From an uncultured Mailhella sp. (GTDB taxonomy: Bacteria > Desulfobacterota > Desulfovibrionia > Desulfovibrionales > Desulfovibrionaceae), in NCBI RefSeq assembly GCF_944324995.1, contig NZ_CALUYL010000004.1, forward strand, positions 1-64,000: a DNA stretch of 64,000 nucleotides, read 5' to 3'. Every line of letters begins with the position of its first letter. Positions within the stretch are counted from its first letter, which is position 1. Both the position numbers and the translations under genes were made by a program. Below, one piece after another: positions 47,248 through 56,767 of the stretch. The notes beneath the pieces were generated by a model. It was not told the DNA's origin and ran no database searches. It worked only from the letters and a program-made list of their open reading frames with translations.

Positions 47248-48237
47248 ATGAAAGCGAGAGCCGTGGCCCGCGTTTTGGGCAAGCACGTCGTCATGATTGT
47301 CCTGATGATGTTCTGGCTGTCCGTGCTGGTGTTCTGCCTGTCGCGCATGGCTCCGGGAGATCCGTTGCAGTCCTTTTACGGCGACGCCGTGCAGTCCATG
47401 AGCACCGGGGAGCTTGAGGCCGCAAGGCACAGGCTGGGGCTCGACGCGCCTCTCTGGGTGCAGTATGAAAAGTGGCTTTCCGGCGTGGCGCAGGGAGACT
47501 TCGGCATGTCGCTCAAGTACAAGCGTCCGGCGCTGGAAGTGGCCGGGCCGCTCATCGGCAACACGCTGATTCTCGGAGGCGCGGCCTACGCGCTCGTGTT
47601 TGCGCTGGCCATAGGCATGGCGCTCATCTGCGTGCGCTACGAGGATTCCTGGATAGACCGCACGCTGTGCGCGGCGGGAACCGTGGCCTTCTACACGCCG
47701 GCGTTCTGGCTCGGCACCATGCTGGTGCTGGTGTTCAGCGTGAATCTGCACTGGCTGCCCGGCAGCGGCGCGTACCGCCCCGGCATGGCCGGAGACGTGG
47801 CCGACAGAATGCGGCATCTCGTGCTGCCGCTCGTGGTCATGGTGGCCAGTCACGTGTGGTACTACGCCTGCATGATACGCAATCGCCTGCTCGACGAGGT
47901 ACGGCGCGACTATGTTCTGCTCGCCCGCTCCAAGGGCCTCGGCAGACGGCGCGTGCTCATGCGTCACTGCCTGCGCAACGTGCTGCCCGGCATCGTGAGC
48001 CTCATGGCCATTTCCGTTCCCCACGTGCTGAGCGGAACCTATGTGGCCGAAACCGTGTTCAACTATCCCGGCATCGGTCTGCTTTCCGTGTCGAGCGCCA
48101 AGTATCACGACTACAACATGCTCATGCTCATGGTCATGCTCGCCGGGTTCCTGGTCATTGTGAGCAGCATTCTGGCGCAGGCCGTCAACGAAATCATCGA
48201 CTCCCGCATGAAGGGCGCGGAACGCGGAGGCGTATGA
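47248..48237 (+). CDS. dppB: Peptide/nickel-type ABC transporter permease (DppB-like)
   Basis: This inner-membrane permease has about 329 residues. ATG 47248 follows GGGAGGGG; the frame upstream to 47173 has a weaker site. DppB/OppB landmarks are MAPGDPLQ near residue 38, RHRLGLDAPLWVQYEKWLSGVAQGDFGMSL, and the coupling segment YVLLARSKGLGRRRVLMRHCLRN, followed by VAETVFNYPGIGLL. It forms the channel with the next gene. The start codon of dppC overlaps its stop (ATGA). Confidence 0.88.
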   Translation: MKARAVARVLGKHVVMIVLMMFWLSVLVFCLSRMAPGDPLQSFYGDAVQSMSTGELEAARHRLGLDAPLWVQYEKWLSGVAQGDFGMSLKYKRPALEVAGPLIGNTLILGGAAYALVFALAIGMALICVRYEDSWIDRTLCAAGTVAFYTPAFWLGTMLVLVFSVNLHWLPGSGAYRPGMAGDVADRMRHLVLPLVVMVASHVWYYACMIRNRLLDEVRRDYVLLARSKGLGRRRVLMRHCLRNVLPGIVSLMAISVPHVLSGTYVAETVFNYPGIGLLSVSSAKYHDYNMLMLMVMLAGFLVIVSSILAQAVNEIIDSRMKGAERGGV

Positions 48238-49130
48238 AAGCGACGTCCTTTCAGCTTGTCGGAGCGCATCGTGCCGAACCGTTTTCCGACGACGTCCGCC
48301 CCTGCCGGAGGCGTCGGATCCGCGCGACCACGGCGCTGGCCGGTCTGCTTTTTGCGCTGATCGTGACGGCCTGTCTGTTTTCCGACGAGCTCGCGAGGCA
48401 TGATCCCGCCCTGTTTCATCTCGCCTTTGTCGATCATGCGCCGGACGCCGAGTTCTGGTTCGGCACGGATTCGCTCGGGCGGGACATTTATTCCATCATC
48501 TGGAGAGGATGCCGCGCCTCGCTGACCGTGGGACTTCTGAGCACGGCGGTCATTGCCGTGCTCGGCCTCGGGTACGGATGCGCGTCCGGCATGGCTTCCG
48601 ACGTGGCGGACGCCGCCATGATGCGCGTGGTCGAGCTGTGTCAGAGCGTGCCCCGGCTGCTTTCGCAGATACTGCTGCTTTCGCTCATGGGCACGCCGGA
48701 CATTCTTGAACTTTCCCTCGTCATCGGCGTCACCGGCTGGTTCGCCCTGGCCCGCATGGTGCGGGGCGAAGTGCGGCAGATACGGGGCAGCGACTATCTG
48801 CTGGCCGCGCGCTGCATGGGCGCGTCGTTTTTCCGGATTCTGCGCAGGCATCTCATTCCCAACGTGATGTCCGCCGTGCTGTTCATGATCGTGTCGAGCG
48901 TCAGCACGGGCATGATCATGGAAGCCACCCTCAGCTTCATCGGTCTGGGGCTTCCGGTGGACGTGGTGTCGCTCGGCAGCATGCTGGCCCTCGCGGACAA
49001 GGCGCTGCTTCTGAACACCTGGTGGGTCATTGTTTTTCCCGGAATTTTTCTCATGGTCATACTGCTGTGCTTGACAGTTCTGGGTCAGGCCTTTCGCCGG
49101 ATCCGCGAGCGCGGCCCCAGCAACCTTTGA
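48234..49130 (+). CDS. dppC: Peptide/nickel-type ABC transporter permease (DppC-like)
   Basis: This is the second permease, 298 residues, in the frame starting at ATG 48234. The DppC N-terminal signature is HPFGTD-like, here AEFWFGTDSLGRDIYSIIWRGCRASLTVGL. The coupling loop reads YLLAARCMGASFFRILRRHLIPN and the end has EATLSFIGLGLPVDVVSLGSM. It has an unusually basic N terminus (CRRRRIR) before the first membrane helix. The SBP gene follows after 19 nt. Confidence 0.88.
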   Translation: MKATSFQLVGAHRAEPFSDDVRPCRRRRIRATTALAGLLFALIVTACLFSDELARHDPALFHLAFVDHAPDAEFWFGTDSLGRDIYSIIWRGCRASLTVGLLSTAVIAVLGLGYGCASGMASDVADAAMMRVVELCQSVPRLLSQILLLSLMGTPDILELSLVIGVTGWFALARMVRGEVRQIRGSDYLLAARCMGASFFRILRRHLIPNVMSAVLFMIVSSVSTGMIMEATLSFIGLGLPVDVVSLGSMLALADKALLLNTWWVIVFPGIFLMVILLCLTVLGQAFRRIRERGPSNL

Positions 49131-49149
49131 TCTGCCCCACGGAGGCAAC

Positions 49150-50694
49150 ATGAACCTGAAATGGCTTGCCGCATGCTTTCTTGCGTGCCTGATGGTCGTT
49201 CCCGCAGGCGCGGCCGAACTCGACAACGACACGCTCATGTATGCGGGCGAAAACGAGAGCACCATCAATCCGCTGCTGAACAATCATCAGGAGCTGCCCA
49301 CCATCATTTTTTCCGGGCTCATGAAGTACGACGCCCACGGTCGTCCCGTGCCGGATCTTGCCGAGAGCATGTCCGTGGAGGGCACGACGTACACGTTCAG
49401 GCTTCGTCCGGGCGTGCTCTGGCACGACGGCAGGCCGTTCACCGTTGAGGACGTGCTCTACACCTACGAGGCGCTCACCAAAGACAAGACGCTGACTTCC
49501 TCCGTCACCAGCAACTACGAGGACATTGCCTCCGTCACGGCTCCCGACGAGCATACCGTGGTGTTCACGCTTTCTCGTCCCAACGCGGCCATGCCGGACA
49601 ACTTCACCATCGGCATACTTCCGAAGCATCTGTTTGCCGGGCGGGACATCAACACGGCTCCGGCCAACTATGCGCCCGTGGGCACGGGCCGCTACCGCTT
49701 CGTGAGCTGGGACGCCGCAGGCGGCTACATCGTGCTGGAGCGCAACGAGAACTATTACGGCAAGGTGCCGAACATTCGGCGCGTCATTTACAAGACCGTG
49801 GCCGTGGAGAGCACCAAGGCGCTCATGCTGCAGTCCGGCGAGGCGGATGTGGCGTGGCTGAACGCCCGCTATGCCGACCGTTTCCGCGGCCGGGAAGGCT
49901 TCCGCAACGTGGACTTCCAGACGGCGGACTATCGTTCCTGCTCCATGGATTTTCGTTCCGACTTCTGGCAGCGCAACGCCGATTCCATCGCCGTGCTGAA
50001 CTACGCGCTCGACAAGCCCGCCATCGTGAAGAGCGTGCTTGCCGGTCATGGTTCGCCTGCGTACAGCCCCATTCAGAAGAACCGTTTCGGCGGCAATCCC
50101 GCGGCCGACATGTATCCTTATGATATGAAGAAGTTTGCGGCCGAAATGGAGAAGCTCGGATGGAAAAAGGGCGACGACGGCATATACGAGCGCAACGGCG
50201 AGAAGTTTTCCTTCACCATTCAGGTTCGGGACTACGAAGAGGAGCGCGTGGACATCGCCAACGTGGTGTCGCATCAGCTCAGGCAGGCAGGCGTGGACAT
50301 GAAGATTGCGCTGGTCACGCGCTTTGACTGGACTGCCGGATATGACGGCTTTCTTGCCGGTTTCGCCGCCGAATTCGACCCCGACGCCGTGTTCAAGGAC
50401 TTTGTGACCGGCGCGAGCGACAATACCATGCACTATTCCAACGCCGAAGTGGACCGTCTGCTTCGCGAGGGCCGCGGGACGCTGGACCAGGACAAGCGCA
50501 GGAGCATTTACGGCGCGTTTGAAGTGGAGTACGCGAAGCATCCGGGGCATCTTTTCATCGCCTATCTGGACGGCAACTACGTGACGGTGGAAGGACTGCG
50601 CGGACTGGACGTTTCGCGGGTGCTCGGGCATCATGCGGCGGGCGTCATGTGGAATATTGAAGACTGGACGCTGGAGCGCCAGCCCGGCGTTTGA
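49150..50694 (+). CDS. dppA: Peptide/nickel-type ABC transporter, family 5 solute-binding protein
   Basis: This periplasmic receptor has 514 residues. It has a signal peptide (MNLKWLAACFLACLMVVPAGA, cleaved before AELDND). The SBP_bac_5 signature is seen in GLMKYDAHGRPVPDLAESMSV, YTFRLRPGVLWHDGRPFTVEDV and the PVGTGRYRFVSW stretch. The family binds oligopeptides, nickel complexes, heme, opines or glutathione; ligand choice cannot be told from sequence. GGAGG precedes the start. It sits in the middle of the operon, between permeases and ATPases. Confidence 0.9.
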   Translation: MNLKWLAACFLACLMVVPAGAAELDNDTLMYAGENESTINPLLNNHQELPTIIFSGLMKYDAHGRPVPDLAESMSVEGTTYTFRLRPGVLWHDGRPFTVEDVLYTYEALTKDKTLTSSVTSNYEDIASVTAPDEHTVVFTLSRPNAAMPDNFTIGILPKHLFAGRDINTAPANYAPVGTGRYRFVSWDAAGGYIVLERNENYYGKVPNIRRVIYKTVAVESTKALMLQSGEADVAWLNARYADRFRGREGFRNVDFQTADYRSCSMDFRSDFWQRNADSIAVLNYALDKPAIVKSVLAGHGSPAYSPIQKNRFGGNPAADMYPYDMKKFAAEMEKLGWKKGDDGIYERNGEKFSFTIQVRDYEEERVDIANVVSHQLRQAGVDMKIALVTRFDWTAGYDGFLAGFAAEFDPDAVFKDFVTGASDNTMHYSNAEVDRLLREGRGTLDQDKRRSIYGAFEVEYAKHPGHLFIAYLDGNYVTVEGLRGLDVSRVLGHHAAGVMWNIEDWTLERQPGV

Positions 50695-50714
50695 TTTGGC
50701 AGAAACAGGCGACA

Positions 50715-50758
50715 TCCCGAGTCGGTGCGGAGGGTTATCCTTTTGCGCCGACTCGGGA
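50715..50758 (+). repeat. Intercistronic hairpin after the binding-protein gene
   Basis: A perfect 11-bp stem, TCCCGAGTCGG (50715-50725) with CCGACTCGGGA (50748-50758), has a 22-nt loop and no T-run. It probably stabilises the upstream mRNA so the binding protein is made in excess over the ATPases, a known arrangement in such operons. Confidence 0.6.
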
Positions 50759-50850
50759 ACGTCTGAGCGGGAAGCCTCCGGGCGTGGAGAGAGGCTCTTT
50801 GCGGCGGAACCGTCTGCGTTCAGAGAAATTTTGGGGCGGAATCGTTGATC

Positions 50851-51891
50851 ATGACAGGTGCGGGTCAGAGGATGAACAGCGGAACATCAAAGGAACCGGT
50901 TCTTCAGATAGAGAATCTGGAAGTGGATTTCGACACGCCGTCGGGCACGCTGCATGCGGTGCGGGGCGTTTCTCTTGCGCTGCACCCGGGCGAGATTCTG
51001 GCCGTGGTGGGGGAATCGGGCTGCGGCAAGTCCGTGCTCTGCCGGGCGGTCATGAAGCTGCTGCCGGAGCGGGCGCGCCTTCGCGGTCGCATTCTGGCGG
51101 CTGGCGAAGACATCTGCGCGTATTCCGAACGGCAGATGCAGCGACTGCGGGGCGAATTCTTTTCCATGATGTTTCAGGATCCCATGACGTCGCTGAATCC
51201 CGCCATGCCGGTGGGGCGTCAGATTACGGAGGCACTGCGCCGCCGCGGGGTGTCAGGGAGCGAGGCCGATTGCAGAGCCGTGGAGCTTTTGCGTCTTGTG
51301 GGCATAGATCGCCCGGAACAGCGCATGAAGCTGCAGCCGCACTGCTTTTCCGGCGGCATGCGTCAGCGCTGCGTGCTGGCCGTGGCGCTGGCCCTGGATC
51401 CCCTCGTGCTGTTTGCCGACGAGCCGACCACCGCGCTCGACGTCACCGTGCAGGCGCATATTCTTGATCTGCTCCGCGAGGTCAGCGCGAGCAGGGGCAC
51501 GGCCATCGTGCTCATCACGCACGATTTGAGCGTAGTGGCGCGCGTGGCCGACAGGGTGGCCATCATGTACGCGGGAAAAATAGTGGAAACGGGAAGCGCG
51601 GAGGACATTTTTTATGATCCCCGGCATCCCTACACCTGGGGACTTCTGCAGGCGCTGCCGTCAAGGGCGCGGCGGGGCGAGCGGCTTCGCGGCATTCCCG
51701 GCATGCCGCCGGACATGACGCATCTTCCCCGCGGCGACGCCTTTGCCGAACGCAACGAATACGCCCTCGACATCGACTACGAAGAAATGCCGCCGTTTTT
51801 CCCCGTGTCTGCGGGGCACAGCGCCGCCACCTGGCTTCTTGATCCGCGCGCGCCGCGCGTGGCGTGCCCTGTGCGCGGAAGGGGGCGTTGA
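50851..51891 (+). CDS. dppD: Peptide/nickel-type ABC transporter ATP-binding protein (DppD-like)
   Basis: This ATPase has about 346 residues. Walker A is GESGCGKSV, signature FSGGMRQRCVLAVAL, and Walker B LVLFADEPTTALDV. The DppD-specific MMFQDPMTSLNPAMPVG Q-loop is present. The C-terminal oligopeptide/dipeptide domain has HPYTWGLLQALPS, but the usual cluster of four Cys that binds Fe-S in some DppD/F proteins is not obvious. The ATG at 50851 has GGGGCGG about 11 nt upstream; 50872 is an alternative start. dppF begins 2 nt after its stop. Confidence 0.88.
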   Translation: MTGAGQRMNSGTSKEPVLQIENLEVDFDTPSGTLHAVRGVSLALHPGEILAVVGESGCGKSVLCRAVMKLLPERARLRGRILAAGEDICAYSERQMQRLRGEFFSMMFQDPMTSLNPAMPVGRQITEALRRRGVSGSEADCRAVELLRLVGIDRPEQRMKLQPHCFSGGMRQRCVLAVALALDPLVLFADEPTTALDVTVQAHILDLLREVSASRGTAIVLITHDLSVVARVADRVAIMYAGKIVETGSAEDIFYDPRHPYTWGLLQALPSRARRGERLRGIPGMPPDMTHLPRGDAFAERNEYALDIDYEEMPPFFPVSAGHSAATWLLDPRAPRVACPVRGRGR

Positions 51892-51893
51892 AC

Positions 51894-52772
51894 ATGTCTG
51901 CCCCTCTCTTGGAGATTCGCGACTGCTGCCGGAATTTCGTTGTGGATCGCTCCCTCACCGTGGAGGCGGTGCGTCATTTTTCGCTGACGCTGCGCCCGGG
52001 AGAGATCTACGGTCTTGTGGGGGAATCGGGCTGCGGCAAGTCCACGCTGGCGCGCACCATCATGGGCGTCTATCCGGTCAGCTCGGGAGAAATATGGTTT
52101 CGGGGGATGAAAATTTCGGATCGCAGTGTGCTTCGTCGGCATCGGCGCGAGGTGCGACGGGGCATGCAGATGATTTTTCAGGATTCCTCGGCGGCGCTGA
52201 ATCCGGTGATGAGCGTAGAGGAAATTCTTGCGGAGCCTCTGGAAATCTGGGGGCTTCTGCCGCGCGGCAAAGAGCGCCGGGAGACGCTGGAACGTCTTTT
52301 GCACCGCGTGGGAATGGACGCCTCGGCGCTGTGCCGTCAGCCTGCCGAGCTTTCCGGCGGTCAGCGTCAGCGCGTGGCCATAGCCCGGGCCGTGGCCGTG
52401 CATCCGGAACTTGTGATTGCCGATGAGCCCGTGGCATCGCTGGACGTGTCCATGCAGGCGCAGATAGTGACGCTTTTTCAGCAGCTTCAGCAGGAGCAGG
52501 GCTTTTCCTTCCTGTACATTTCGCACGATCTGGCCATGGTGCGGTATCTGTGCGACCGCGTGGGCGTCATGCGCGCAGGCCGTCTTGTGGAAGAGGCGGA
52601 GGCCGACGAGCTGTTTGCGCATCCCTGCCACGCCTACACCCGCGTGCTGCTTTCCGCCATGCCGGAGCCTGATCCCCGCTATGAGCGAGCGCGGACCATT
52701 CTTTCCTACGACGAAGAAGAGCTCGGAACGACGTTTGAAGAAGTGTCGCCCGGGCATCGGGTGCTGCGCTGA
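51894..52772 (+). CDS. dppF: Peptide/nickel-type ABC transporter ATP-binding protein (DppF-like)
   Basis: This is the partner ATPase, 292 residues. Walker A is GESGCGKSTL, signature LSGGQRQRVAIARA, Walker B LVIADEPVASLDVS, and the switch His is in LYISHDLAMV. IFQDSSAALNPVMSV is the DppF Q-loop. It is shorter than many DppF proteins, ending soon after HPCHAYTRVLLSAMPEPD, so its C-terminal domain is reduced. It closes the five-gene operon. Confidence 0.88.
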   Translation: MSAPLLEIRDCCRNFVVDRSLTVEAVRHFSLTLRPGEIYGLVGESGCGKSTLARTIMGVYPVSSGEIWFRGMKISDRSVLRRHRREVRRGMQMIFQDSSAALNPVMSVEEILAEPLEIWGLLPRGKERRETLERLLHRVGMDASALCRQPAELSGGQRQRVAIARAVAVHPELVIADEPVASLDVSMQAQIVTLFQQLQQEQGFSFLYISHDLAMVRYLCDRVGVMRAGRLVEEAEADELFAHPCHAYTRVLLSAMPEPDPRYERARTILSYDEEELGTTFEEVSPGHRVLR

Positions 52773-52934
52773 GAAAAGTCGGACGACGTTCCGGCGGCCG
52801 CGTTCCGAAGATGATCCGGAGAACGTCGCGGCGTTGCGAGCAGCGTCGGGCGCAGTGTGCTTTTGTCCTGACGCCCGTGAGGGCGAACGCGGGACGTTGC
52901 CGAAACGCCGACGCAGGCAAACGCCGCGGGGCCG

Positions 52935-53903
52935 TCAGCTCCAGCGGCTGGAGCGCTGCACCTTGCCTGCCGGCAGGGTTATCAGGCAGGAAGCCTGAGG
53001 CACACCTTCCATGAACGCCACCGGGCGGGACATGACGCACAGCGCCGTGGCGAGGGCGTCCGCCTCCATGGCCGAGGCGGCCACCACGGAGGCGCCGGGA
53101 ACCGTGGCGCAGAGGCCGTTTGCGGGATTCAGAATGTGATTGAGCGCGCCTTTCCCGTCGAACCTGTTCTCATAGGTGCCGGACGTGGCCATGGCCTGAT
53201 TCGTCAGATTGCGGACGGCCGGATAGGCGGTGTTGCCGCGATACTTTTCCGGGTTTTCCACGGCCACGCGCCAGGGAGCGCCGTTTTTGCCGCCCTGAGC
53301 CACGATGTCTCCCCCGGCGTTGACCAGAAAGTTCCTCACGCCCGATTCGCGAAGCAGGCGCGCGCCTTCGTCGGCGATGTAGCCTTTGGCGATGCCGTCG
53401 AGACTCATTTTCATGCCGCTGCGGTCGAAGCGGATGTCGCTGCCTGAGGCCTCAACGTGCGTCATGCCGATGAGTTCCGAAGCCTCGGCCGCTTCTTTGG
53501 CGTCGATGCCCGCCGAGGAGCGCTCCAGCACTTCCAGAAGCGAAAGCACGGTGGGGTCGAAGGCTCCGCCAGTGAGAGCGTGCATGCGCGAGGCCGCCTG
53601 TACCACCGTGCGCAGCGGCGCGGGCGCATCCTTGAGGCGTCCGGCGGCGTTGAGCTGGCCGAGGGCGGAGGCGCTGTCGAATCGGGTGAGCAGCGCTTCG
53701 AGCTCCGACATGCGTTCAAAGGCTCTGCCCACGGCGTCGGCCGCCTGCATTTCGGAAACGCCGCTGGTCTTGATGGTGACGAACGTGCCCATCATGACGC
53801 GGGTTTCGGTGAAGGGGGCCGCGGTTCGGGCGAGCGCGGAAACGGGCAGAGCGGCTGCGGCGGCAGCGGTGAGACAGCGGAGAAAGAAGCGTCGGGTGAG
53901 CAT
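52935..53903 (-). CDS. apbE: FAD:protein FMN transferase ApbE (RnfF-type)
   Basis: ApbE moves FMN from FAD onto a threonine of Rnf subunits in the periplasm. It is 322 residues. The N terminus MLTRRFFLRCLTAAAAAALP is a Tat-like or Sec signal. Family landmarks are RVMMGTFVTIK, the GGAFDPTV motif, SLDGIAKGYIAD, FLVNAGGDIVA, and the AMATSGTYENRF ... HILNP stretch, with the late VVAASAMEADALATALCVM metal-site region. It is the last gene of the Rnf operon, where its target RnfG is encoded. Confidence 0.93.
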   Translation of the reverse strand: MLTRRFFLRCLTAAAAAALPVSALARTAAPFTETRVMMGTFVTIKTSGVSEMQAADAVGRAFERMSELEALLTRFDSASALGQLNAAGRLKDAPAPLRTVVQAASRMHALTGGAFDPTVLSLLEVLERSSAGIDAKEAAEASELIGMTHVEASGSDIRFDRSGMKMSLDGIAKGYIADEGARLLRESGVRNFLVNAGGDIVAQGGKNGAPWRVAVENPEKYRGNTAYPAVRNLTNQAMATSGTYENRFDGKGALNHILNPANGLCATVPGASVVAASAMEADALATALCVMSRPVAFMEGVPQASCLITLPAGKVQRSSRWS

Positions 53904-53938
53904 GAAAACCTCGCAGAGGCGACGGAGGGAAGAGAAGA

Positions 53939-54805
53939 CTATTCGGCTTTTTCCTGGGCTCTGGCCTTTTCACAGGCTTCGGCCTGAGCGGCGAGCGCGG
54001 CTGCGCCGTGCAGACGCAGAATGCCGCGGGGGCAGGCCTTGGCGCAGGCCTGACCGCAGGAGTCGCCGTATTCCAGACAGAGCTTCTGATCGATCTGAAT
54101 GCGGTCGTTCACCATGGCGATGGCCTTGGCCGGGCAGGTCTTGACGCATTTTGAGCAGTGAATGCAGCCCACCTTGCACACGTCCATGACGGCCTTGAGC
54201 TTGTCCTGCGTGGAGCAGGTGATGGCCACGCGGGCGCGCTTGGGAATGAGCTGGAGCACGTTTCTGGGGCAGATCTTGGTACATTTGCCGCAGCCTATGC
54301 ACATGGATTCGTTGACTTCCACGATGAAGTTTTCCACGTGCAGGGCGCTCGTGAGGCATTCCTTGACGCAGTCGCCGAAGCCGAGGCAGGAAAATCCGCA
54401 CTGATCCGAACCGTGATGCAGGGCGGCGGCCGCGGCGCAGGAGGGGATGCCCTTGTAGTCGAAGCGGCGGGCCACCTGACCGGCGTTCTTGTCGCAGCGG
54501 CGGTAGGCGACGAGCGGCTCCATTTCGGTGGTCAGCTTGCCGGTGAGTTCGCCGATGGCGGAAGCCACCTTGGCGCCGCCGACCACGCACAGGTTCGGCG
54601 GAATGGAAGGATCATGCACCACGGCGTTGGCATAGCCTTCGCAGCCGGCGTAGCCGCAGCCGCCGCAGTTGGCGCCGGGCAGGCTGTCGGTAACTTTTCC
54701 CACCATGGGATCCTCATGGACGGCGAAGACGCGGGAGGCGACGGAAAGCAGGACGGCGGCCACAAAGCCGAGTCCGGTAAGAGCAAGTATGGAGTAGAGA
54801 ACCAT
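53939..54805 (-). CDS. rnfB: Rnf complex ferredoxin-like subunit RnfB
   Basis: RnfB is the Fe-S subunit that takes electrons from ferredoxin. It is 288 residues. One N-terminal membrane helix (ILALTGLGFVAAVLLSVASRV) is followed by the CGGCGYAGCEGYA cluster domain (near residues 33-45). Two 4Fe-4S ferredoxin motifs follow: CIGCGKCTKICP and CIHCSKCVKTCP. An extra C-terminal set (CLEYGDSCGQACAKACP) and a middle DQCGFSCLGFGDCVKEC suggest more clusters, as in long RnfB forms. Start and order (cytochrome-C-D-G-E-A-B-apbE) are as in known Desulfovibrio operons. Confidence 0.94.
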   Translation of the reverse strand: MVLYSILALTGLGFVAAVLLSVASRVFAVHEDPMVGKVTDSLPGANCGGCGYAGCEGYANAVVHDPSIPPNLCVVGGAKVASAIGELTGKLTTEMEPLVAYRRCDKNAGQVARRFDYKGIPSCAAAAALHHGSDQCGFSCLGFGDCVKECLTSALHVENFIVEVNESMCIGCGKCTKICPRNVLQLIPKRARVAITCSTQDKLKAVMDVCKVGCIHCSKCVKTCPAKAIAMVNDRIQIDQKLCLEYGDSCGQACAKACPRGILRLHGAAALAAQAEACEKARAQEKAE

Positions 54806-54859
54806 GAGCGACGTCCTTATGCTGACGATGGAAAGCTGTCGAAGCGGGAGCGGCCCCGC

Positions 54860-55432
54860 CTACACCATGCCCTTGAAGGCCATGAAGGACAGAGACATGA
54901 TGCCTGCCATGATGAGCGCGATGGGCGTGCCCGCAAGAGCGCTGGGAACGCGGCAGGTTTCCAGACGTTCGCGCACGCCGGCCATGAGCAGCAGGGCCAG
55001 CAGAAAGCCTGCGCCCGTGGCAAAGGCGTAGAGCAGGGAATCGACGAGGTTGTACTGTTCTCTCTGCACGAGCAGCGTTACGCCGAGCACGCAGCAGTTC
55101 GTGGTGATGAGCGGAAGAAAGATGCCGAGCGAGGCGTACAGCGGCGGAACGGCCTTTTTGAGGAACATTTCCACAAACTGCACGAGCGAGGCGATGATGA
55201 GAATGAACACCAGCGTCTGCAGGTATTCCAGATGGGTGGGAACCAGCAGATATTTCTGCACGAGCCATGTACACAGCGTGGCCATGACGGTGACGAAAAT
55301 GACGGAGGTGCCCATGCCGAGGGCTACGCCTTTTTCCTTGGAGCATCCCAGATAGGGGCAGTTGCCCAGGTTCTGGGAGAGCACGATGTTGTTGACGAAT
55401 ATGGCGGAAATGAAAACTTCAAAAACGCTCAT
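54860..55432 (-). CDS. rnfA: Rnf complex membrane subunit RnfA
   Basis: This hydrophobic subunit of 190 residues has six membrane helices and is a relative of NqrE. With RnfE it holds a buried Fe-S cluster used for electron passage across the membrane. Recognisable stretches are FVNNIVLSQNLGNCPYLGCS and ITTNCCVLGVTLL, carrying the conserved Cys pair. It follows rnfE by 65 nt and precedes rnfB by 54 nt. Confidence 0.94.
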   Translation of the reverse strand: MSVFEVFISAIFVNNIVLSQNLGNCPYLGCSKEKGVALGMGTSVIFVTVMATLCTWLVQKYLLVPTHLEYLQTLVFILIIASLVQFVEMFLKKAVPPLYASLGIFLPLITTNCCVLGVTLLVQREQYNLVDSLLYAFATGAGFLLALLLMAGVRERLETCRVPSALAGTPIALIMAGIMSLSFMAFKGMV

Positions 55433-55497
55433 GGGCGTTCTCCTTGTCGTCTGCCGGTCGCTCTGCCTCAGCGGGGGCGGTGGCGGCCGTGGCTGGT

Positions 55498-56181
55498 TCA
55501 GTCTTTATTGCTGCGTCCCAGGGCGCAGGCGCGGCAGCCGCCGCAGGGCGAAGGCAGTTCTTCGGAATTTTCGCGGCTCTTCTTCATGAGCTGACGGTGC
55601 GTGCCGTAGTTCATGGCGGCGAGGGTGAGCCCCAGGCAGAGGAAGGCGCCGGGCGCTTCCACCATGATGGTGAAAGGCTGGAAGCCGTCCCACATGACGG
55701 GGTGACCGAACCAGGTTCCCGCGCCGAGAATTTCCCGGATGGAGCCGAGGAAGGTGAGCGACATGGTGAAGCCGAGCCCCATGCCGAGGCCGTCGGCGAT
55801 GGCGAGATGCACGGGGTTCTTGGCGGCAAAGGCTTCGGCGCGGCCGAGAATGATGCAGTTCACCACGATGAGCGGCACGAAGATGCCGAGCTGCAGATAC
55901 AAGGGGTAGGCGTAGGCCTGCATGAGCAGTTCCACGGCCACCACGAGCGTGGCGGAAATGGTGATGAAGCAGGCGATGCGCACCTTGGAGGGAATGATGT
56001 TGCGCACCATGGAGATGAGCATGTTGGAGAGGGTGAGCACGAAGAGCACGGCCATGCCCATGCCCACGCCGCTGGAAGCGCTCTTGGTTACGGCGAGCAC
56101 GGGGCACAGGCCCAGAAGCAGCCGGAACGGAGGAAGTTCCTTCCACAGACCCTTGGTCAGTTCCTGCATGAAGCGATTCAT
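55498..56181 (-). CDS. rnfE: Rnf complex membrane subunit RnfE
   Basis: This is the partner of RnfA (NqrD-like), 227 residues, six membrane helices. KGLWKELPPFRLLLGLCPVLAVT and the LIVVNCIILGRAEAFA segment carry the conserved cysteines for the shared Fe-S site. The C-terminal tail has an unusual CGGCRACALG cysteine group that could bind metal. It is 10 nt downstream of rnfG. Confidence 0.93.
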   Translation of the reverse strand: MNRFMQELTKGLWKELPPFRLLLGLCPVLAVTKSASSGVGMGMAVLFVLTLSNMLISMVRNIIPSKVRIACFITISATLVVAVELLMQAYAYPLYLQLGIFVPLIVVNCIILGRAEAFAAKNPVHLAIADGLGMGLGFTMSLTFLGSIREILGAGTWFGHPVMWDGFQPFTIMVEAPGAFLCLGLTLAAMNYGTHRQLMKKSRENSEELPSPCGGCRACALGRSNKD

Positions 56182-56191
56182 GGTTCCTCCG

Positions 56192-56767
56192 TTATTTCCA
56201 CGTCTCCAGAAGGAGGGGCTTGAGTTCCTGATAGACGGCCACGGCGCTGTCCACCGCGCCCATGACGCCGTTGGACGAAACCGTGGCGCCGGAAACGGCG
56301 TCGATGTCGCCGCCCTGGCTTCTCAGCTTGACGGGCAGGCTCTTGCCGGGAAACTGCTTCAGAAAGGCGGGTTCCTTGACTCTGGTGCCCACGCCTGCGG
56401 TTTCCTTCATGGTGGTGATGCCTATGCCGGCAAGGGTGTCGTTCTGCACGTTGAATCCGACCACCACGCCGAGATCGCCGCCGTAGCCGCTGCCGAACTG
56501 TTCCACGGCAACGCCGACGAGCTTTCCCTTCTTCATGCTGGGAAAGACGTTGACGGTGCGGCCGTCCTTCAGGGTGAAGGCGCGGCGGTCGTTGATGGGA
56601 GAATTGTCGGCGTCCTTGAACACGTCCAGAATGGCGGGGCCCTGAACGAAGGTGAGCGCCTGGCTTTCGATGCGGGAAGCCGTGGTCATTTTAAGGTAGG
56701 AGAGGCAGAATCCGGCCGTGCCGCACAGGATGGACAGCACGAGTATCATTTGAACAATGCTTTTCAT
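56192..56767 (-). CDS. rnfG: Rnf complex flavoprotein subunit RnfG
   Basis: RnfG carries a covalent FMN on the outer face. It is 191 residues. One N-terminal membrane helix (SIVQMILVLSILCGTAGF) is followed by an FMN-binding domain. The ApbE target motif is DAVSGATVSS (residues 156-165), with the SGAT threonine at 162 as the probable attachment site. GIGITTMKETAGVGTRV is the second family signature. Its start overlaps the end of rnfD (ATGA), and ApbE is encoded at the operon end. Confidence 0.93.
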   Translation of the reverse strand: MKSIVQMILVLSILCGTAGFCLSYLKMTTASRIESQALTFVQGPAILDVFKDADNSPINDRRAFTLKDGRTVNVFPSMKKGKLVGVAVEQFGSGYGGDLGVVVGFNVQNDTLAGIGITTMKETAGVGTRVKEPAFLKQFPGKSLPVKLRSQGGDIDAVSGATVSSNGVMGAVDSAVAVYQELKPLLLETWK